Shown in pieces: positions 33,871 to 42,866 of a DNA stretch of 64,000 bases; within the stretch, counting starts at the first letter, position 1, and each line of letters starts with the position of its first letter. This stretch comes from Alcaligenes endophyticus (GTDB taxonomy: Bacteria; Pseudomonadota; Gammaproteobacteria; Burkholderiales; Burkholderiaceae_B). The notes under the pieces are model-generated. The model was not told the DNA's origin. It searched no databases and saw only the letters and a program-made list of their open reading frames with translations. The stretch covers positions 1 to 64,000 of the forward strand of contig NZ_JAPKND010000005.1 in NCBI RefSeq assembly GCF_026344035.1, read 5' to 3'. A program made the position numbers and the translations under genes.

Positions 33871-34557
33871 ATGTCCATACAAAATATTTTGCAACAACTG
33901 CTTGCATCCGCTCAGTCTATGGCTAGCGGCACTGGCATTGATGCGTCCACATCAGCTAAGAAAAACGATTTTTCAGTGAAAACTTTCGCTGGCGGAGCCT
34001 TGTCAGGAGGTGCTTTGGGGTTGCTCATGGGGAATAAAAAGTTTCGTAAAATGGGCGGTAAAGTGGCAGCTTATGGGGGCGCTGCAGCACTGGGCGCCTT
34101 GGCCTTACGCGCCTACCAAGATTGGCAAAATAAAACTCTTACACCAGAGCAAGGCAAGGTAGAGGCGCCAGCCAGTATCTCACCGCTACCTGTGACGGCT
34201 CCACAGGTTGAACAGCAGAGCCGCACTATTTTGGTAGCAATGATCGCTGCGGCGAAAGCCGATGGACACTTAAGTGCGCAGGAGCAGTCCTTGCTAGATA
34301 AGGAGTTTTCTCAGTTACAAGCGAGCGCCACTGAGCATCAATGGTTACAGTCGCAGTTAGCGCAACCGGCGGACCCAGCTGCAGTGGCAGCATTAGTTAC
34401 TAGTCCAGAGGAAGGTGCTCAAGTCTACCTAGCGAGTGTTTTGATTAGCGGGGCCGATAATTTTATGGAGCGTGCGTACTTGGATGAGCTAGCGCGGCAG
34501 TTGAAACTGGATCAAAGTTTTCAGCAGCATCTCGAAACTCTGGCTTTGGAGCAGTAA
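33871..34557 (+). CDS. DUF533 (YebE-like) membrane-associated protein with TerB-like domain
   Basis: This protein has 228 residues from ATG 33871; a TTG eight codons earlier is possible. After a short helix it has a Gly/Ala-rich hydrophobic segment (FAGGALSGGALGLLMG and VAAYGGAAALGALALRAY). The linker is Pro-rich, and the helical domain of about 120 residues starts AMIAAAKADGHLSAQEQ, the TerB/DUF533 signature with acidic metal-type residues. The E. coli relative YebE responds to envelope stress; no precise function is established. Confidence 0.82.
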   Translation: MSIQNILQQLLASAQSMASGTGIDASTSAKKNDFSVKTFAGGALSGGALGLLMGNKKFRKMGGKVAAYGGAAALGALALRAYQDWQNKTLTPEQGKVEAPASISPLPVTAPQVEQQSRTILVAMIAAAKADGHLSAQEQSLLDKEFSQLQASATEHQWLQSQLAQPADPAAVAALVTSPEEGAQVYLASVLISGADNFMERAYLDELARQLKLDQSFQQHLETLALEQ

Positions 34558-34587
34558 GTCCGCAAAGCTCATACGAGTTGGATTTCA

Positions 34588-34610
34588 ACCGCTCCCACTT
34601 GCGGAGCGGT
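34588..34610 (+). terminator. Hairpin after the DUF533 gene
   Basis: The 8-base stem ACCGCTCC/GGAGCGGT lies 30 bases beyond the stop codon. It lacks a T tail, so termination is only probable. Confidence 0.4.
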
Positions 34611-34829
34611 GTTATCAGCACGGTAGGCGAACAGCAAGTAAGACTGAAAGTAGTGTTTAAGCATGCCAAAAAATAATTATAGGCAGGCAAACACAGGTTT
34701 TTTAGCCATCCCTGCCTACATTTGCTTTGTCTGAGTGCCGAGGTCATAATCTAAGCATAAACTAATTAAGCAGGCTCTGCGTAAGCAGGTCCCATTTACT
34801 GAAAACACCATAAAGCAGGAGACGGGTAA

Positions 34830-36833
34830 ATGGTTCTTGATAGTGCGCATCATGCGCGTAGAATCCGGCAAATAGTGGAGAAAGGAGAATATTGTCCCAG
34901 CGATGTCAGTGATGTAGTGCTGAGCTCGTGGCGGCGCTGTTTGGAGGGATATGGTCTCGACCCAGAGCAAAGCCAAGTGCCTCCAGTGTTGACACGTGCG
35001 GAGTTTGGGGAACGACATGAGCGCTCAGCTGAGTTGCTTTATGAGGCTAATCAAGAAATGGAACTGCTTTACCATCAGTTGGCTGACGAGCAACTGGTGG
35101 TCGTGCTGGTTGACTTGGACGGTACCATTTTGCATTTGGTTGCCTGCGCCCCGTTAAAAACTGAATTGCATGCATTGAATTTTTGTCCTGGAGCCATCTG
35201 GAGCGAACGTTTTGCAGGCAGTAATGGCATGGGGACTTGTTTGGCTACCGGGGCACCCACACTAATCCGCACCACCGATCATTTTTACTCTGAGCATACC
35301 GCGCTAACTTGTGCTGCGGTGCCTATCTTTGATCCTCAAGGCGAGTTGATCGCCGCCTTAAATGTGACCGGACGCTCTGGGATTCTCCCACACTCCTCTA
35401 TGGTGCTGATTAATTTAGCAGCGCGCATGATAGAGAACCGTCTGATGGAGGCCTCATGTAGCGATGCTTTAACCGTTTATTTTCATATGCAAGCGGAAAG
35501 CGTCAATGTTGTATATGGCGGCATCTTAATGGTCAGTACACAAGATGGCAGCATCGTGGCGTTAAATCGCAATGCATTATTGCTTTTAGGCTATCAGCAT
35601 GCCTCTGAGGTTTGTGGGCGTGCTATCGAGAGTATTTTTCAGTTGTCCTTTGCTGACTTGTTACAACGTAGCATAGAGCATTCCTTTCAGCCCATGCCAG
35701 TGTACAGCTGCGGTTTAGGCAATCGTTTTTTTGCGGTAGCGCAGTATTCTAGAAAAACGCTTTCGCATTTGGTGGCACGTGGTGGTCAACGCTTTGTTCC
35801 TACGTATAAGCAGGACTTATATGGTGTTTCAGAGCCGGCATCTCCTCAACGTAGTAGGGTGGAGTCCGTGGTAGAGTTTGGTGATACAGAGATACAAAAG
35901 AGTTTTCAGCAAGCCTTAAAGGTAATGAGGTATCAGGTACCTATCTTGCTACAAGGGGAGTTAGGCACGGGGAAAGAGCGTTTTGCCCGCGCTGTGCACC
36001 AGCACAGTGATCGAGCCGAACAGGCATTTGTGGTGCTAGATTGCATGCTGCTGGGGCAAGCACAGCCAGTGAGCGATATTGGTGTAACGGAGATAAGTGT
36101 CGAGGTGGAATCCAGCTTGGCGAGGAAAGTTGCTCAAGCAGCACAAGGAGTTTTGTTTTTAGATAAGGTGCAAGAGCTATCCCTGCCTGCTCAGGCACAA
36201 TTGTTAAGCTTGCTTGATCAGCAAGAAAGTGTGGGTGACGAACAGCGTGTTTTATTGATTTCTTCTAGCTCGCTGTCTTTATTGGATAAAGTGGCTCAAG
36301 GAAGTTTTAGGGCTGATCTTTACTATCGCTTGAGTGGCTTGGAGTTAAATTTAAAACCACTTCGGGAACGTAGCCATCCGGCTAATTTGTTTCGCGCTCT
36401 TTTGTGCCAAGAAGGGTGCTCACAGTACTTAAGTCCAGAAGCGGAGGCCCGTTTACTCGCATACACCTGGCCCGGAAATGTGCGTCAACTCTCACATGTG
36501 CTGCGCGTGATGGTGGCCCAAAAAGAAGATGCTGCTCCTTTTCTCGAGCAACATATACCTTTGCATCTATTGCGTATGGCGGGTGAGCCGCTCGTTTCTA
36601 GCATCAGTATGCAGCCGTTGGTACAAGCAGTACCAAGCACGGCGATCGGGGGGCTTCCTAAAGAGCAAGTGCTGGGTTTAAACCCCTTAGAGCAAACCGA
36701 GCGGATGACGCTACTGCGATTCTTGGAAGATAATCGCTGGAACATCAGTAGCGTGTCTAAGCAACTTAATATGAGCCGCAATACCTTGTATCGACGCTTG
36801 CATAGGTTGCAGATTCCGCTACGTACGGAATAG
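34830..36833 (+). CDS. AcoR-like GAF-PAS-AAA+ regulator with degenerate AAA+ core
   Basis: This 667-residue protein has an N-terminal AcoR-type GAF sensor (about 60-210, IWSERFAGSNGMGTCLA) and a PAS domain (about 230-300). An AAA+ domain (about 350-560) and a Fis-type helix-turn-helix (NISSVSKQLNMSRNTLYRRL) follow. Walker A is present (GELGTGKE), but Walker B reads LFLDK where the family has LFLDE, and the sigma54-contacting GAFTGA loop is missing. It should therefore not remodel sigma54 polymerase; a sigma70-dependent activator or repressor is more likely. Its neighbours point to control of the PQQ and methanol dehydrogenase genes. Confidence 0.85.
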   Translation: MVLDSAHHARRIRQIVEKGEYCPSDVSDVVLSSWRRCLEGYGLDPEQSQVPPVLTRAEFGERHERSAELLYEANQEMELLYHQLADEQLVVVLVDLDGTILHLVACAPLKTELHALNFCPGAIWSERFAGSNGMGTCLATGAPTLIRTTDHFYSEHTALTCAAVPIFDPQGELIAALNVTGRSGILPHSSMVLINLAARMIENRLMEASCSDALTVYFHMQAESVNVVYGGILMVSTQDGSIVALNRNALLLLGYQHASEVCGRAIESIFQLSFADLLQRSIEHSFQPMPVYSCGLGNRFFAVAQYSRKTLSHLVARGGQRFVPTYKQDLYGVSEPASPQRSRVESVVEFGDTEIQKSFQQALKVMRYQVPILLQGELGTGKERFARAVHQHSDRAEQAFVVLDCMLLGQAQPVSDIGVTEISVEVESSLARKVAQAAQGVLFLDKVQELSLPAQAQLLSLLDQQESVGDEQRVLLISSSSLSLLDKVAQGSFRADLYYRLSGLELNLKPLRERSHPANLFRALLCQEGCSQYLSPEAEARLLAYTWPGNVRQLSHVLRVMVAQKEDAAPFLEQHIPLHLLRMAGEPLVSSISMQPLVQAVPSTAIGGLPKEQVLGLNPLEQTERMTLLRFLEDNRWNISSVSKQLNMSRNTLYRRLHRLQIPLRTE

Positions 36834-36842
36834 AGGTTTCTA

Positions 36843-36870
36843 GCTCTGTTTACGTTAGCGTAAGCAGAGC
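36843..36870. terminator. Hairpin between convergent regulator and peptidase genes
   Basis: GCTCTGTTTACG pairs with CGTAAGCAGAGC (one mismatch, TTAG loop). It overlaps the last codons of the minus-strand peptidase gene and follows the regulator stop by nine bases. Confidence 0.6.
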
Positions 36871-37827
36871 AGACTTGAGCGCCTCATGAATAGCGGGTTC
36901 GTGCGCTAAGTGTTGTGCCGGAACCATTTCTACACGCATGCTGGGCATGTGGCGCTGTAGCCATGCCATATTGCTCACAGGGCAAAGTGGATCATTCTTT
37001 CCATGAATAGCGACTCCACTTATACCATGCTGATAGGCACGTTGTGCCTGCTGAACAAGGTACGACCGCGAAAGAAAGCAGTGCTGTAACAGATAGTGGG
37101 TTTGCACCAAATACTTAATGCGTAGAGCCTGTGCTTGAGCAGGTAAGAGTCGCGGCTGCCGTATAGGTTTGTAGGGCATCAATAAGGCACGCTCTAAGTT
37201 ACTGTAGGCTTGGGCGATTTTCCCTGCTTTGGGGCTTGCTTCTTGCAAGCCTTTATGGACCATAGTCAAAAGATCTTGTACGGGGGCATCCTCGGTTAAA
37301 TTGGCCAAGTGTTGCCACGCTTTGGGGCGCCGTAATCGAGTCCGATATAGCAGATTGCGTACTTCATTTGGGGTGGCTAAAAACAAGCTGCGTAAGACAA
37401 GACTGCGTACGGCTCCTGGATGTGCGCCAGCATAAACTAGCGCTAAAGTTGCTCCCCATGAGCCACCATATACATGCCATTGCTTAATGTGCAGATGCTG
37501 ACGTACGCGCTCTATGTCGTTCAACAGTTGCTGAGTATTGTTTTGCCTTAGCCTCCCTTGTGGGCGAGACTGGCCACATCCGCGCTGATCGATCATGATC
37601 AGCAGATGTTTATCCAGGTCAAACGGGGCGCTCATCCCCAAACTGCTTCCTGAGCCCGGTCCCCCGTGAAGTAATAACACTGCTGTGCCCTTGGCATGCC
37701 CTATAAGGCGTACAAAAATACGCTGGGAATCACCTGTGCGCAGGAAAAACTCATGTTGAATACGCTGATCAGGGAATTCCCTGTGATGCATCGAAAGTGG
37801 GTTGTTTAGGGGACAGTTTGTCATCAA
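36850..37827 (-). CDS. Proline iminopeptidase-like alpha/beta hydrolase (S33)
   Basis: This 325-residue cytoplasmic hydrolase has the oxyanion-hole motif HGGPGSGSS, the segment DQRGCGQSRP and the nucleophile elbow GGSWGATLAL. These are diagnostic of proline iminopeptidases, which remove N-terminal proline from peptides. The cap domain follows and the catalytic His is near the C-terminus (AQHLAHEP). It is divergent from pqqA and shares its upstream region. A role in trimming PqqA-derived peptide can be imagined but has no direct support. Confidence 0.85.
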   Translation of the reverse strand: MMTNCPLNNPLSMHHREFPDQRIQHEFFLRTGDSQRIFVRLIGHAKGTAVLLLHGGPGSGSSLGMSAPFDLDKHLLIMIDQRGCGQSRPQGRLRQNNTQQLLNDIERVRQHLHIKQWHVYGGSWGATLALVYAGAHPGAVRSLVLRSLFLATPNEVRNLLYRTRLRRPKAWQHLANLTEDAPVQDLLTMVHKGLQEASPKAGKIAQAYSNLERALLMPYKPIRQPRLLPAQAQALRIKYLVQTHYLLQHCFLSRSYLVQQAQRAYQHGISGVAIHGKNDPLCPVSNMAWLQRHMPSMRVEMVPAQHLAHEPAIHEALKSALLTLT

Positions 37828-37943
37828 TATGGGGCATTGTGTGTTGGATTCGGGACGTCTAATTTTTGTTGTTGCATCATCTAAGCAATTGATATTAAAA
37901 GTTATCTTGTTTTCTTTTTGACGCGTTGCTAGACTGGCTCGGC

Positions 37944-37979
37944 GTGCTCAAAGTGTAAGCACTCTCGTCCTCAAAGTGT
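37944..37979 (+). promoter_or_regulatory. Tandem 13-base repeat upstream of pqqA, shared with mxaF promoter
   Basis: GTGCTCAAAGTGT (37944-37956) and GTCCTCAAAGTGT (37967-37979) are direct repeats 23 bases apart, 66-101 bases before pqqA. The first is identical to a 13-mer upstream of mxaF (14 identical counting the preceding C), where a related second site also follows at 23 bases. This is probably the operator of a common regulator. Confidence 0.7.
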
Positions 37980-38044
37980 ACCTTAGTAGTTTAACCCTTA
38001 AGTATTTGCGCAGACTAAGCGCGTCTGTGATCCAGGAGGTCAAA

Positions 38045-38119
38045 ATGAAATGGAGTAAACCATCTTACGTAGACTACCGATTTGGCTTTGAAGTCACGAT
38101 GTATATTGCCAATCGTTAA
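38045..38119 (+). CDS. pqqA: PQQ precursor peptide PqqA
   Basis: This 24-residue peptide has the invariant Glu16 and Tyr20 (FEVTMY) that PqqE crosslinks to build pyrroloquinoline quinone. The typical start MKWSKP is present. A very strong ribosome site (AGGAGGT) precedes ATG. Too short for most ORF callers, it is nevertheless certain from motif and from pqqB-E following. A stable hairpin directly after the stop should keep its transcript more abundant than the enzyme genes. Confidence 0.96.
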   Translation: MKWSKPSYVDYRFGFEVTMYIANR

Positions 38120-38135
38120 GCTTCACATGGGGGTT

Positions 38136-38155
38136 CCGGCAGCTTAGGCTGCCGG
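38136..38155 (+). promoter_or_regulatory. Intercistronic hairpin between pqqA and pqqB
   Basis: The perfect 8-base stem CCGGCAGC/GCTGCCGG with a TTAG loop lies 16 bases after pqqA and 13 bases before the pqqB start. It has no T tail, so it fits partial termination or 3'-end protection of the pqqA message. Confidence 0.75.
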
Positions 38156-38168
38156 CTAGAAATTGTGC

Positions 38169-39098
38169 ATGAAAATTAAAATTTTAGGTTCTGCAGCTGG
38201 GGGCGGATTTCCTCAGTGGAATTGTAATTGTCCTAATTGTGCTGGCCTGCGAGCGGGTACGATAAAGGCCCAAGCAAGAACTCAGTCCTCGATAGCAGTC
38301 AGCACCAATGATCAAGACTGGTTATTGATTAATGCTTCTCCGGACTTGCTTAAGCAAATACGGGACAACCCAGAGTTACAGCCAGCACGAAAAGTACGCG
38401 ACACGGGTATTGCGGCGGTATTACTGACTGACGCGCAAATTGACCATGTAACTGGGTTGCTGATGTTACGTGAGTTTGCCCGACCTTGGCCCTTGTATAC
38501 CTCGGCAGCGGTGTGGGAAGATATTTCTACCGGTTTTCCGATCACTTCTATCCTGAGTCATTACTGTGGTGTTGAGCATCACGAGCTTTCGCTGACGGGG
38601 CAAGCGATCACAGGGTTAGATTTTCTACATGATGTTCGTATCACTGCGGTGCCGTTAAGCAGTAAAGCGCCGCCTTACTCACCGAATCGTGATCGACCTC
38701 AGTTAGGCGATAACATTGGCTTATGGATAGAAAATCTAGCTAGTGAGCAATGTTTGTTTTATGCGCCGGGGCTGGGTGAACCGGAAGAGCACGTGAGCCA
38801 TTATATGCGGCGGGCCGATGTGGTATTAGTAGACGGCACTCTATGGGCTGAAGATGAAATGATACAGCTCGGTTTGTCGGCAAAAAAATCGTCGCAAATG
38901 GGGCACCTTGCGCTATCGGGGGCTGGAGGCATGATTGAGTTGCTCGACAGCTTAAACCATCAGGGGCATGTTCCGCGTAAGGTCTTGGTACATATTAATA
39001 ATAGCAATCCCATATTGAGGGAAGACTCTGCCGAGAGGGCGGTGCTGACGCAACACGGTATTGAAGTGGGCTATGACGGTATGGAATTCGAGGTCTAA
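38169..39098 (+). CDS. pqqB: PQQ biosynthesis protein PqqB
   Basis: This 309-residue metallo-beta-lactamase-fold hydroxylase acts on the PQQ precursor. The N-terminus ([17 protein letters not shown]) is diagnostic, and the metal-site block reads [14 protein letters not shown] 38169 gives the family's usual start; an upstream TTG would add two residues. It lies two bases before pqqC. Confidence 0.96.
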   Translation: MKIKILGSAAGGGFPQWNCNCPNCAGLRAGTIKAQARTQSSIAVSTNDQDWLLINASPDLLKQIRDNPELQPARKVRDTGIAAVLLTDAQIDHVTGLLMLREFARPWPLYTSAAVWEDISTGFPITSILSHYCGVEHHELSLTGQAITGLDFLHDVRITAVPLSSKAPPYSPNRDRPQLGDNIGLWIENLASEQCLFYAPGLGEPEEHVSHYMRRADVVLVDGTLWAEDEMIQLGLSAKKSSQMGHLALSGAGGMIELLDSLNHQGHVPRKVLVHINNSNPILREDSAERAVLTQHGIEVGYDGMEFEV

Positions 39099-39100
39099 TC

Positions 39101-39799
39101 ATGACAAAACAAGCAGCGGTATGGACGCCAAGTCAGTTCGAGGCGAAGCTACGCTCTTTAGAGCAGTACTATCACATCTACCACCCCTTTAATATTAAGC
39201 TCAACAAGGGTGAGTGTAGTCCAGCTCAAATTCGGGGTTGGGTGGCGAACCGTTTTTACTATCAAATCAATATACCGCTTAAAGATGCTGCCATTATGGC
39301 CAATTGCTCGGATCGAGAAACGCGCCGGCGCTGGGTGCTGCGTATTCTTGATCATGATGGTTGGGAGGATAATCCTGGCGGCATTGAGGCGTGGGCTAAT
39401 CTGGGCGAGGCGGTTGGACTGACGCGGGACGAGCTTTGGTCTTTAGAGCATGTGCTGCCGGGGGTGCGGTTTGCAGTGGATGCATACGTTAACTTTGCTC
39501 GTAGAGCACCGTGGCATGAGGCGGTGTGTTCTTCTCTGACTGAAATGTTTGCACCCAAAATTCATCAAGATAGATTAGCCAATTGGCCCCAACATTACCC
39601 TTGGATTCAAGCAGAGGGTTTGCATTATTTTCGCTCACGAGTACCGTTAGCTAAGCGTGATGTAGAGCATGGTTTGGCCGTGACTCTAGAACACTTCACC
39701 ACACGCGCAGAGCAAGAGCGTGCGGTGGAAATATTACGCTTTAAGCTGGATGTGCTGTGGAGCATGATGGATGCCATGGAGAAAGGTTTAATGCCATGA
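39101..39799 (+). CDS. pqqC: Pyrroloquinoline-quinone synthase PqqC
   Basis: This 232-residue cofactor-free oxidase carries out the final ring closure and eight-electron oxidation to PQQ. The family landmarks [28 protein letters not shown] and the later [21 protein letters not shown] are present. The stop overlaps the start of pqqD. Confidence 0.96.
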   Translation: MTKQAAVWTPSQFEAKLRSLEQYYHIYHPFNIKLNKGECSPAQIRGWVANRFYYQINIPLKDAAIMANCSDRETRRRWVLRILDHDGWEDNPGGIEAWANLGEAVGLTRDELWSLEHVLPGVRFAVDAYVNFARRAPWHEAVCSSLTEMFAPKIHQDRLANWPQHYPWIQAEGLHYFRSRVPLAKRDVEHGLAVTLEHFTTRAEQERAVEILRFKLDVLWSMMDAMEKGLMP

Positions 39800-40068
39800 C
39801 AAATATAGAGCTCGACAGTTTCCCAGTAATGAAAGCTATGTTTCGTCTGCAGTGGGAGCCGGCGCAGCAAGCTTATGTGCTGTTGTATCCAGAGGGTATG
39901 GTGCGCCTTAATGACAGTGCAGCTGAAATACTCAAGTATTGCAACGGTGAGCAATCGGTGGCTCAAATTAGCGCTGAGTTAGCGCGGCAATTTGATGCTG
40001 ATGATATACACGAAGATGTCATACAGTTCTTAGCCCATGCGATGGAGCGGGGTTGGGTGCAGAAATAG
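39796..40068 (+). CDS. pqqD: PqqA peptide chaperone PqqD
   Basis: This 90-residue protein starts at ATG 39796, overlapping the pqqC stop as ATGA. It is a winged-helix RiPP-recognition protein that presents PqqA to the radical SAM enzyme PqqE. The segments [26 protein letters not shown] and [11 protein letters not shown] are typical. Confidence 0.95.
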   Translation: MTNIELDSFPVMKAMFRLQWEPAQQAYVLLYPEGMVRLNDSAAEILKYCNGEQSVAQISAELARQFDADDIHEDVIQFLAHAMERGWVQK

Positions 40069-40084
40069 TGTTTAGGAGGTCACG

Positions 40085-41230
40085 ATGATTACTTCTGGCT
40101 CCACCGCGACAGGACCTTGTTATTGGCTGTTGGCGGAGTTAACTTATCGCTGCCCTTTGCATTGCGCCTTTTGTTATAACCCTGTTGATTATAGCCAGGT
40201 GGGCCGCGAGCTGGATACGGCGACGTGGTTGTCTGTGTTGGAGCAGGCTAGAGCCATGGGGGCTGTGCAGTTAGGCTTATCGGGAGGTGAGCCTTTGTTG
40301 CGCCCCGATTTAGAAGAGATCGTGGCGCATGCACATGAACTAGGGTTCTATATTAACTTGCTGACCTCTGGGGTTGGGCTGACCGAAGTTCGCTTAGCAG
40401 CATTAAAAGCAGCAGGTTTAGATCATATCCAGCTTTCCTTTCAAGACTCGACGCGTGAGTTGAATGATTTTTTATCTAATACGCGTACTTTCGAGTTAAA
40501 GCAAAAGGTGGCAAGGCTGATTAAAGAAGCCGGTTACCCTATGGTGATGAACTGCGTGATGCATCGCTACAACCTGCCGCATATTGAACAAATTATGGAC
40601 ATGGCAGTGTCTATGGGAGCAGAGTATTTAGAGTTAGCGAACACGCAGTATTATGGTTGGGCTATGAAGAACCGTCATCTGTTATTGCCTACCTCAGAGC
40701 AGCTACAGGCAGCCGAGGCGGTGGTGCAACGTAAACGTCAGCAGATCGGCAAAGCGTGTGAGGTGTTGTTTGTCGTGCCAGATTATTTTGAGCAACGCCC
40801 GAAACGCTGCATGAATGGCTGGGGGAATGTGTTTTTAGTAGTCGCCCCTGACGGCGTAGCCTTACCTTGCCATGCGGCGCGCGACATTCCTAATATTGAG
40901 TTTCCTAACGTACAGCAACAGCCGTTGCAGAGCATCTGGTATGACAGTCCTTTATTTAACAAATATCGAGGCACCGACTGGATGCAAGAGCCGTGTCGCA
41001 GTTGCCCAGAGCAGGCGCAGGATTTAGGCGGATGCCGTTGTCAGGCCTTAATGTTAACGGGCGACGCGAGCAACGCGGATCCAGTGTGTAGTAAATCATC
41101 GTATCACCCGCTGATTCGTGCTGCTGTCGAGCAGGCTCGCCCTGTTCCTGGTTTGACCAAGCAGGATGTCCCGATGGTGTTTAGATCCAATCCTGAACGC
41201 GAGCGTGTACTACCAAAGCAGTCTAATTAA
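40085..41230 (+). CDS. pqqE: PqqA radical SAM cyclase PqqE
   Basis: This 381-residue radical SAM enzyme forms the Glu-Tyr carbon-carbon bond in PqqA. The cluster-binding CxxxCxxC is Cys23-Cys27-Cys30 (YRCPLHCAFC). The C-terminal SPASM cysteines are visible (PCHAAR, PCRSCPEQAQDLGGCRCQ). AGGAGGT precedes ATG 40085. It is the last gene of pqqABCDE and converges on mxaL with a 10-base gap. No pqqF/G protease is adjacent. Confidence 0.97.
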   Translation: MITSGSTATGPCYWLLAELTYRCPLHCAFCYNPVDYSQVGRELDTATWLSVLEQARAMGAVQLGLSGGEPLLRPDLEEIVAHAHELGFYINLLTSGVGLTEVRLAALKAAGLDHIQLSFQDSTRELNDFLSNTRTFELKQKVARLIKEAGYPMVMNCVMHRYNLPHIEQIMDMAVSMGAEYLELANTQYYGWAMKNRHLLLPTSEQLQAAEAVVQRKRQQIGKACEVLFVVPDYFEQRPKRCMNGWGNVFLVVAPDGVALPCHAARDIPNIEFPNVQQQPLQSIWYDSPLFNKYRGTDWMQEPCRSCPEQAQDLGGCRCQALMLTGDASNADPVCSKSSYHPLIRAAVEQARPVPGLTKQDVPMVFRSNPERERVLPKQSN

Positions 41231-41240
41231 GTCTTAAAGG

Positions 41241-42248
41241 CTAGTCTGCCCCTGATGAATGGACTTTCCCTTTTTTTCCTTTGATGTTCAAAAAGCCACG
41301 GCGCGGTATGCCGCTTAGATAATAAAGAGTCAGCCATAGCAGTGCTAAGCCGATCCACAGAGGGCGTGTACTCAAGGGACTACTTTGTTGCTGTGTGTGA
41401 AGCTTGTGGGGCAATAAGCTAAGTACGGATGTAGCGTCGTTCAAGTCAGCATAATGTAATGCGGTATCTAGCGCGAGTTCTTGTAAATAGCTTTGTTTGA
41501 CCGATGACAAGTGTTCTGTGCCGTGCGCCTTACTGGCCCCGAATGGGGCGTTGCGAGGGTGCCATCCCTCACGATCTTGCGATCCGCTGGGAGGTATGCC
41601 TAGGCGGTTCTCTTGATCAACCTCATCCTCTTCATAGAAGCCAATTTCATGGCCTTGATCATTGAATTTTGGGATGGGGGACAAGGCTCTAGCACCAGCC
41701 CCTAATATAAAACCTTTTGGGATGTAAGGGGCATTATCAGGCGCCTCGTAAACCGGCCCACCGTGGTAGGGCAGTGGTGGAGACTCTTGACCATCGCTAA
41801 TGAAAATAAGGTCACTTTGCAGCCCCTGTGCTAATTCTAGGGCACTGTGAAGACCGCGTGCGATATGGCTATCCCCTTCCCAAGCCATACGCCAGTTGAG
41901 CATATTGATTGACTGAATCAATGGGCTATAGTTCTGGCAAACCTCAACGTTTTCTAGTAGCAGAAAGCTGCGCCTTTCGGTAAAAATAGAGAGTGCTACT
42001 TGTGAACCGCAAGGCAGCTTTTGCAAGATATCTATCATTACTTGTTTACTGCGCTCTAAGCGGCTTTGTGGCTCATCTTGATATTGATAATCACGCACAT
42101 TCATGCTTCCAGTGATGTCGACCGTAAACAGGAGGCGATAGTAATTTTGTTGGCTTGGCCAATGCGGCTGCCACAGAGCAAGCAAGCAGCATAGCAGCGA
42201 CAGAGCAAGCAGGACTTTGCGTAGTCGGTGTAAAGTACTAGGAATCAT
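41241..42248 (-). CDS. mxaL: MxaL-like von Willebrand factor A protein
   Basis: This protein has 335 residues from ATG 42248, whose ATGA overlaps the mxaK stop; the longer frame to 42284 is less likely. It has an N-terminal membrane helix, then a VWA domain with the MIDAS motif TVDITGSMN near residue 45 and FISDGQESP. A C-terminal helix follows (about 300-320). MxaL is needed for maturation of methanol dehydrogenase, probably insertion of calcium. It is the last gene of the mxa operon. Confidence 0.88.
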   Translation of the reverse strand: MIPSTLHRLRKVLLALSLLCCLLALWQPHWPSQQNYYRLLFTVDITGSMNVRDYQYQDEPQSRLERSKQVMIDILQKLPCGSQVALSIFTERRSFLLLENVEVCQNYSPLIQSINMLNWRMAWEGDSHIARGLHSALELAQGLQSDLIFISDGQESPPLPYHGGPVYEAPDNAPYIPKGFILGAGARALSPIPKFNDQGHEIGFYEEDEVDQENRLGIPPSGSQDREGWHPRNAPFGASKAHGTEHLSSVKQSYLQELALDTALHYADLNDATSVLSLLPHKLHTQQQSSPLSTRPLWIGLALLWLTLYYLSGIPRRGFLNIKGKKGKVHSSGAD

Positions 42249-42856
42249 GGCAGGCCTCGTGGAACGCCGGGAACTTCGCTCCATAGCTCTTCGGGTTTTT
42301 CTATTTCTGTCGCTTCATCCTCTTCCTGTATGGGCTGGCGTGGCAACTGGCGCACCATCCGAGCAGTGATGTCCAGGTTGTAGCGTGCATCCCAATGCTC
42401 AGGGGTTAGGCTCAGGGTGCGGGTGTAGTAGTCGCGTGCAAGCAATAGGGGCTGTGTTGCACGTTCAAGCCGACCCTGTTCTAGCAAGCTAATGCCTTGA
42501 CGTAGGCGGGCATTGGCAAGGTTATACAGTGCGTCAGCAGCTAGACTTTTTTCTGTTGTCTTTTTTGCTCGCAAGTAAATGGTTTCGGTGAGCAAGGTTG
42601 CGTCATCGAGTTGTTCGCGAAATCCATATTGCTGTGCTTGGGAAAATAGAACGTATAGATCATCCTCTAGGTCAATCGGCTGTTCATAACCTTGACTAAT
42701 GCGGGCAACTGTCTGAGTGGTGCGCTGGGACTGTATAAGCAAGACGACTTGTTGAAAGAGGAAAGCCAGTACCACCGCTATTAATAGCGCGAGCACTATA
42801 GGATAGAGACGTTTTAGTACATGCAAGGGCGGGGCAGGACGGGTTAAAGTACGCAT
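42245..42856 (-). CDS. mxaK: MxaK-like protein
   Basis: This 203-residue membrane-anchored protein has a transmembrane helix at about 15-37 and a periplasmic helical domain. The block LADALYNLANARLRQGISLLEQG resembles a TPR, followed by ARDYYTRTLSLTPEHWDARYNLDIT. MxaK proteins are required for active methanol dehydrogenase but their chemistry is not defined. Assignment is by gene order mxaC-K-L and by size. Confidence 0.82.
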   Translation of the reverse strand: MRTLTRPAPPLHVLKRLYPIVLALLIAVVLAFLFQQVVLLIQSQRTTQTVARISQGYEQPIDLEDDLYVLFSQAQQYGFREQLDDATLLTETIYLRAKKTTEKSLAADALYNLANARLRQGISLLEQGRLERATQPLLLARDYYTRTLSLTPEHWDARYNLDITARMVRQLPRQPIQEEDEATEIEKPEELWSEVPGVPRGLP

Positions 42857-42866
42857 GGATGGGCCT

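Noticed and set aside
34830-36833. Ordinary sigma54-dependent activator
   Set aside because: The GAFTGA loop is missing and Walker B has Lys in place of Glu, so standard sigma54 activation is unlikely.
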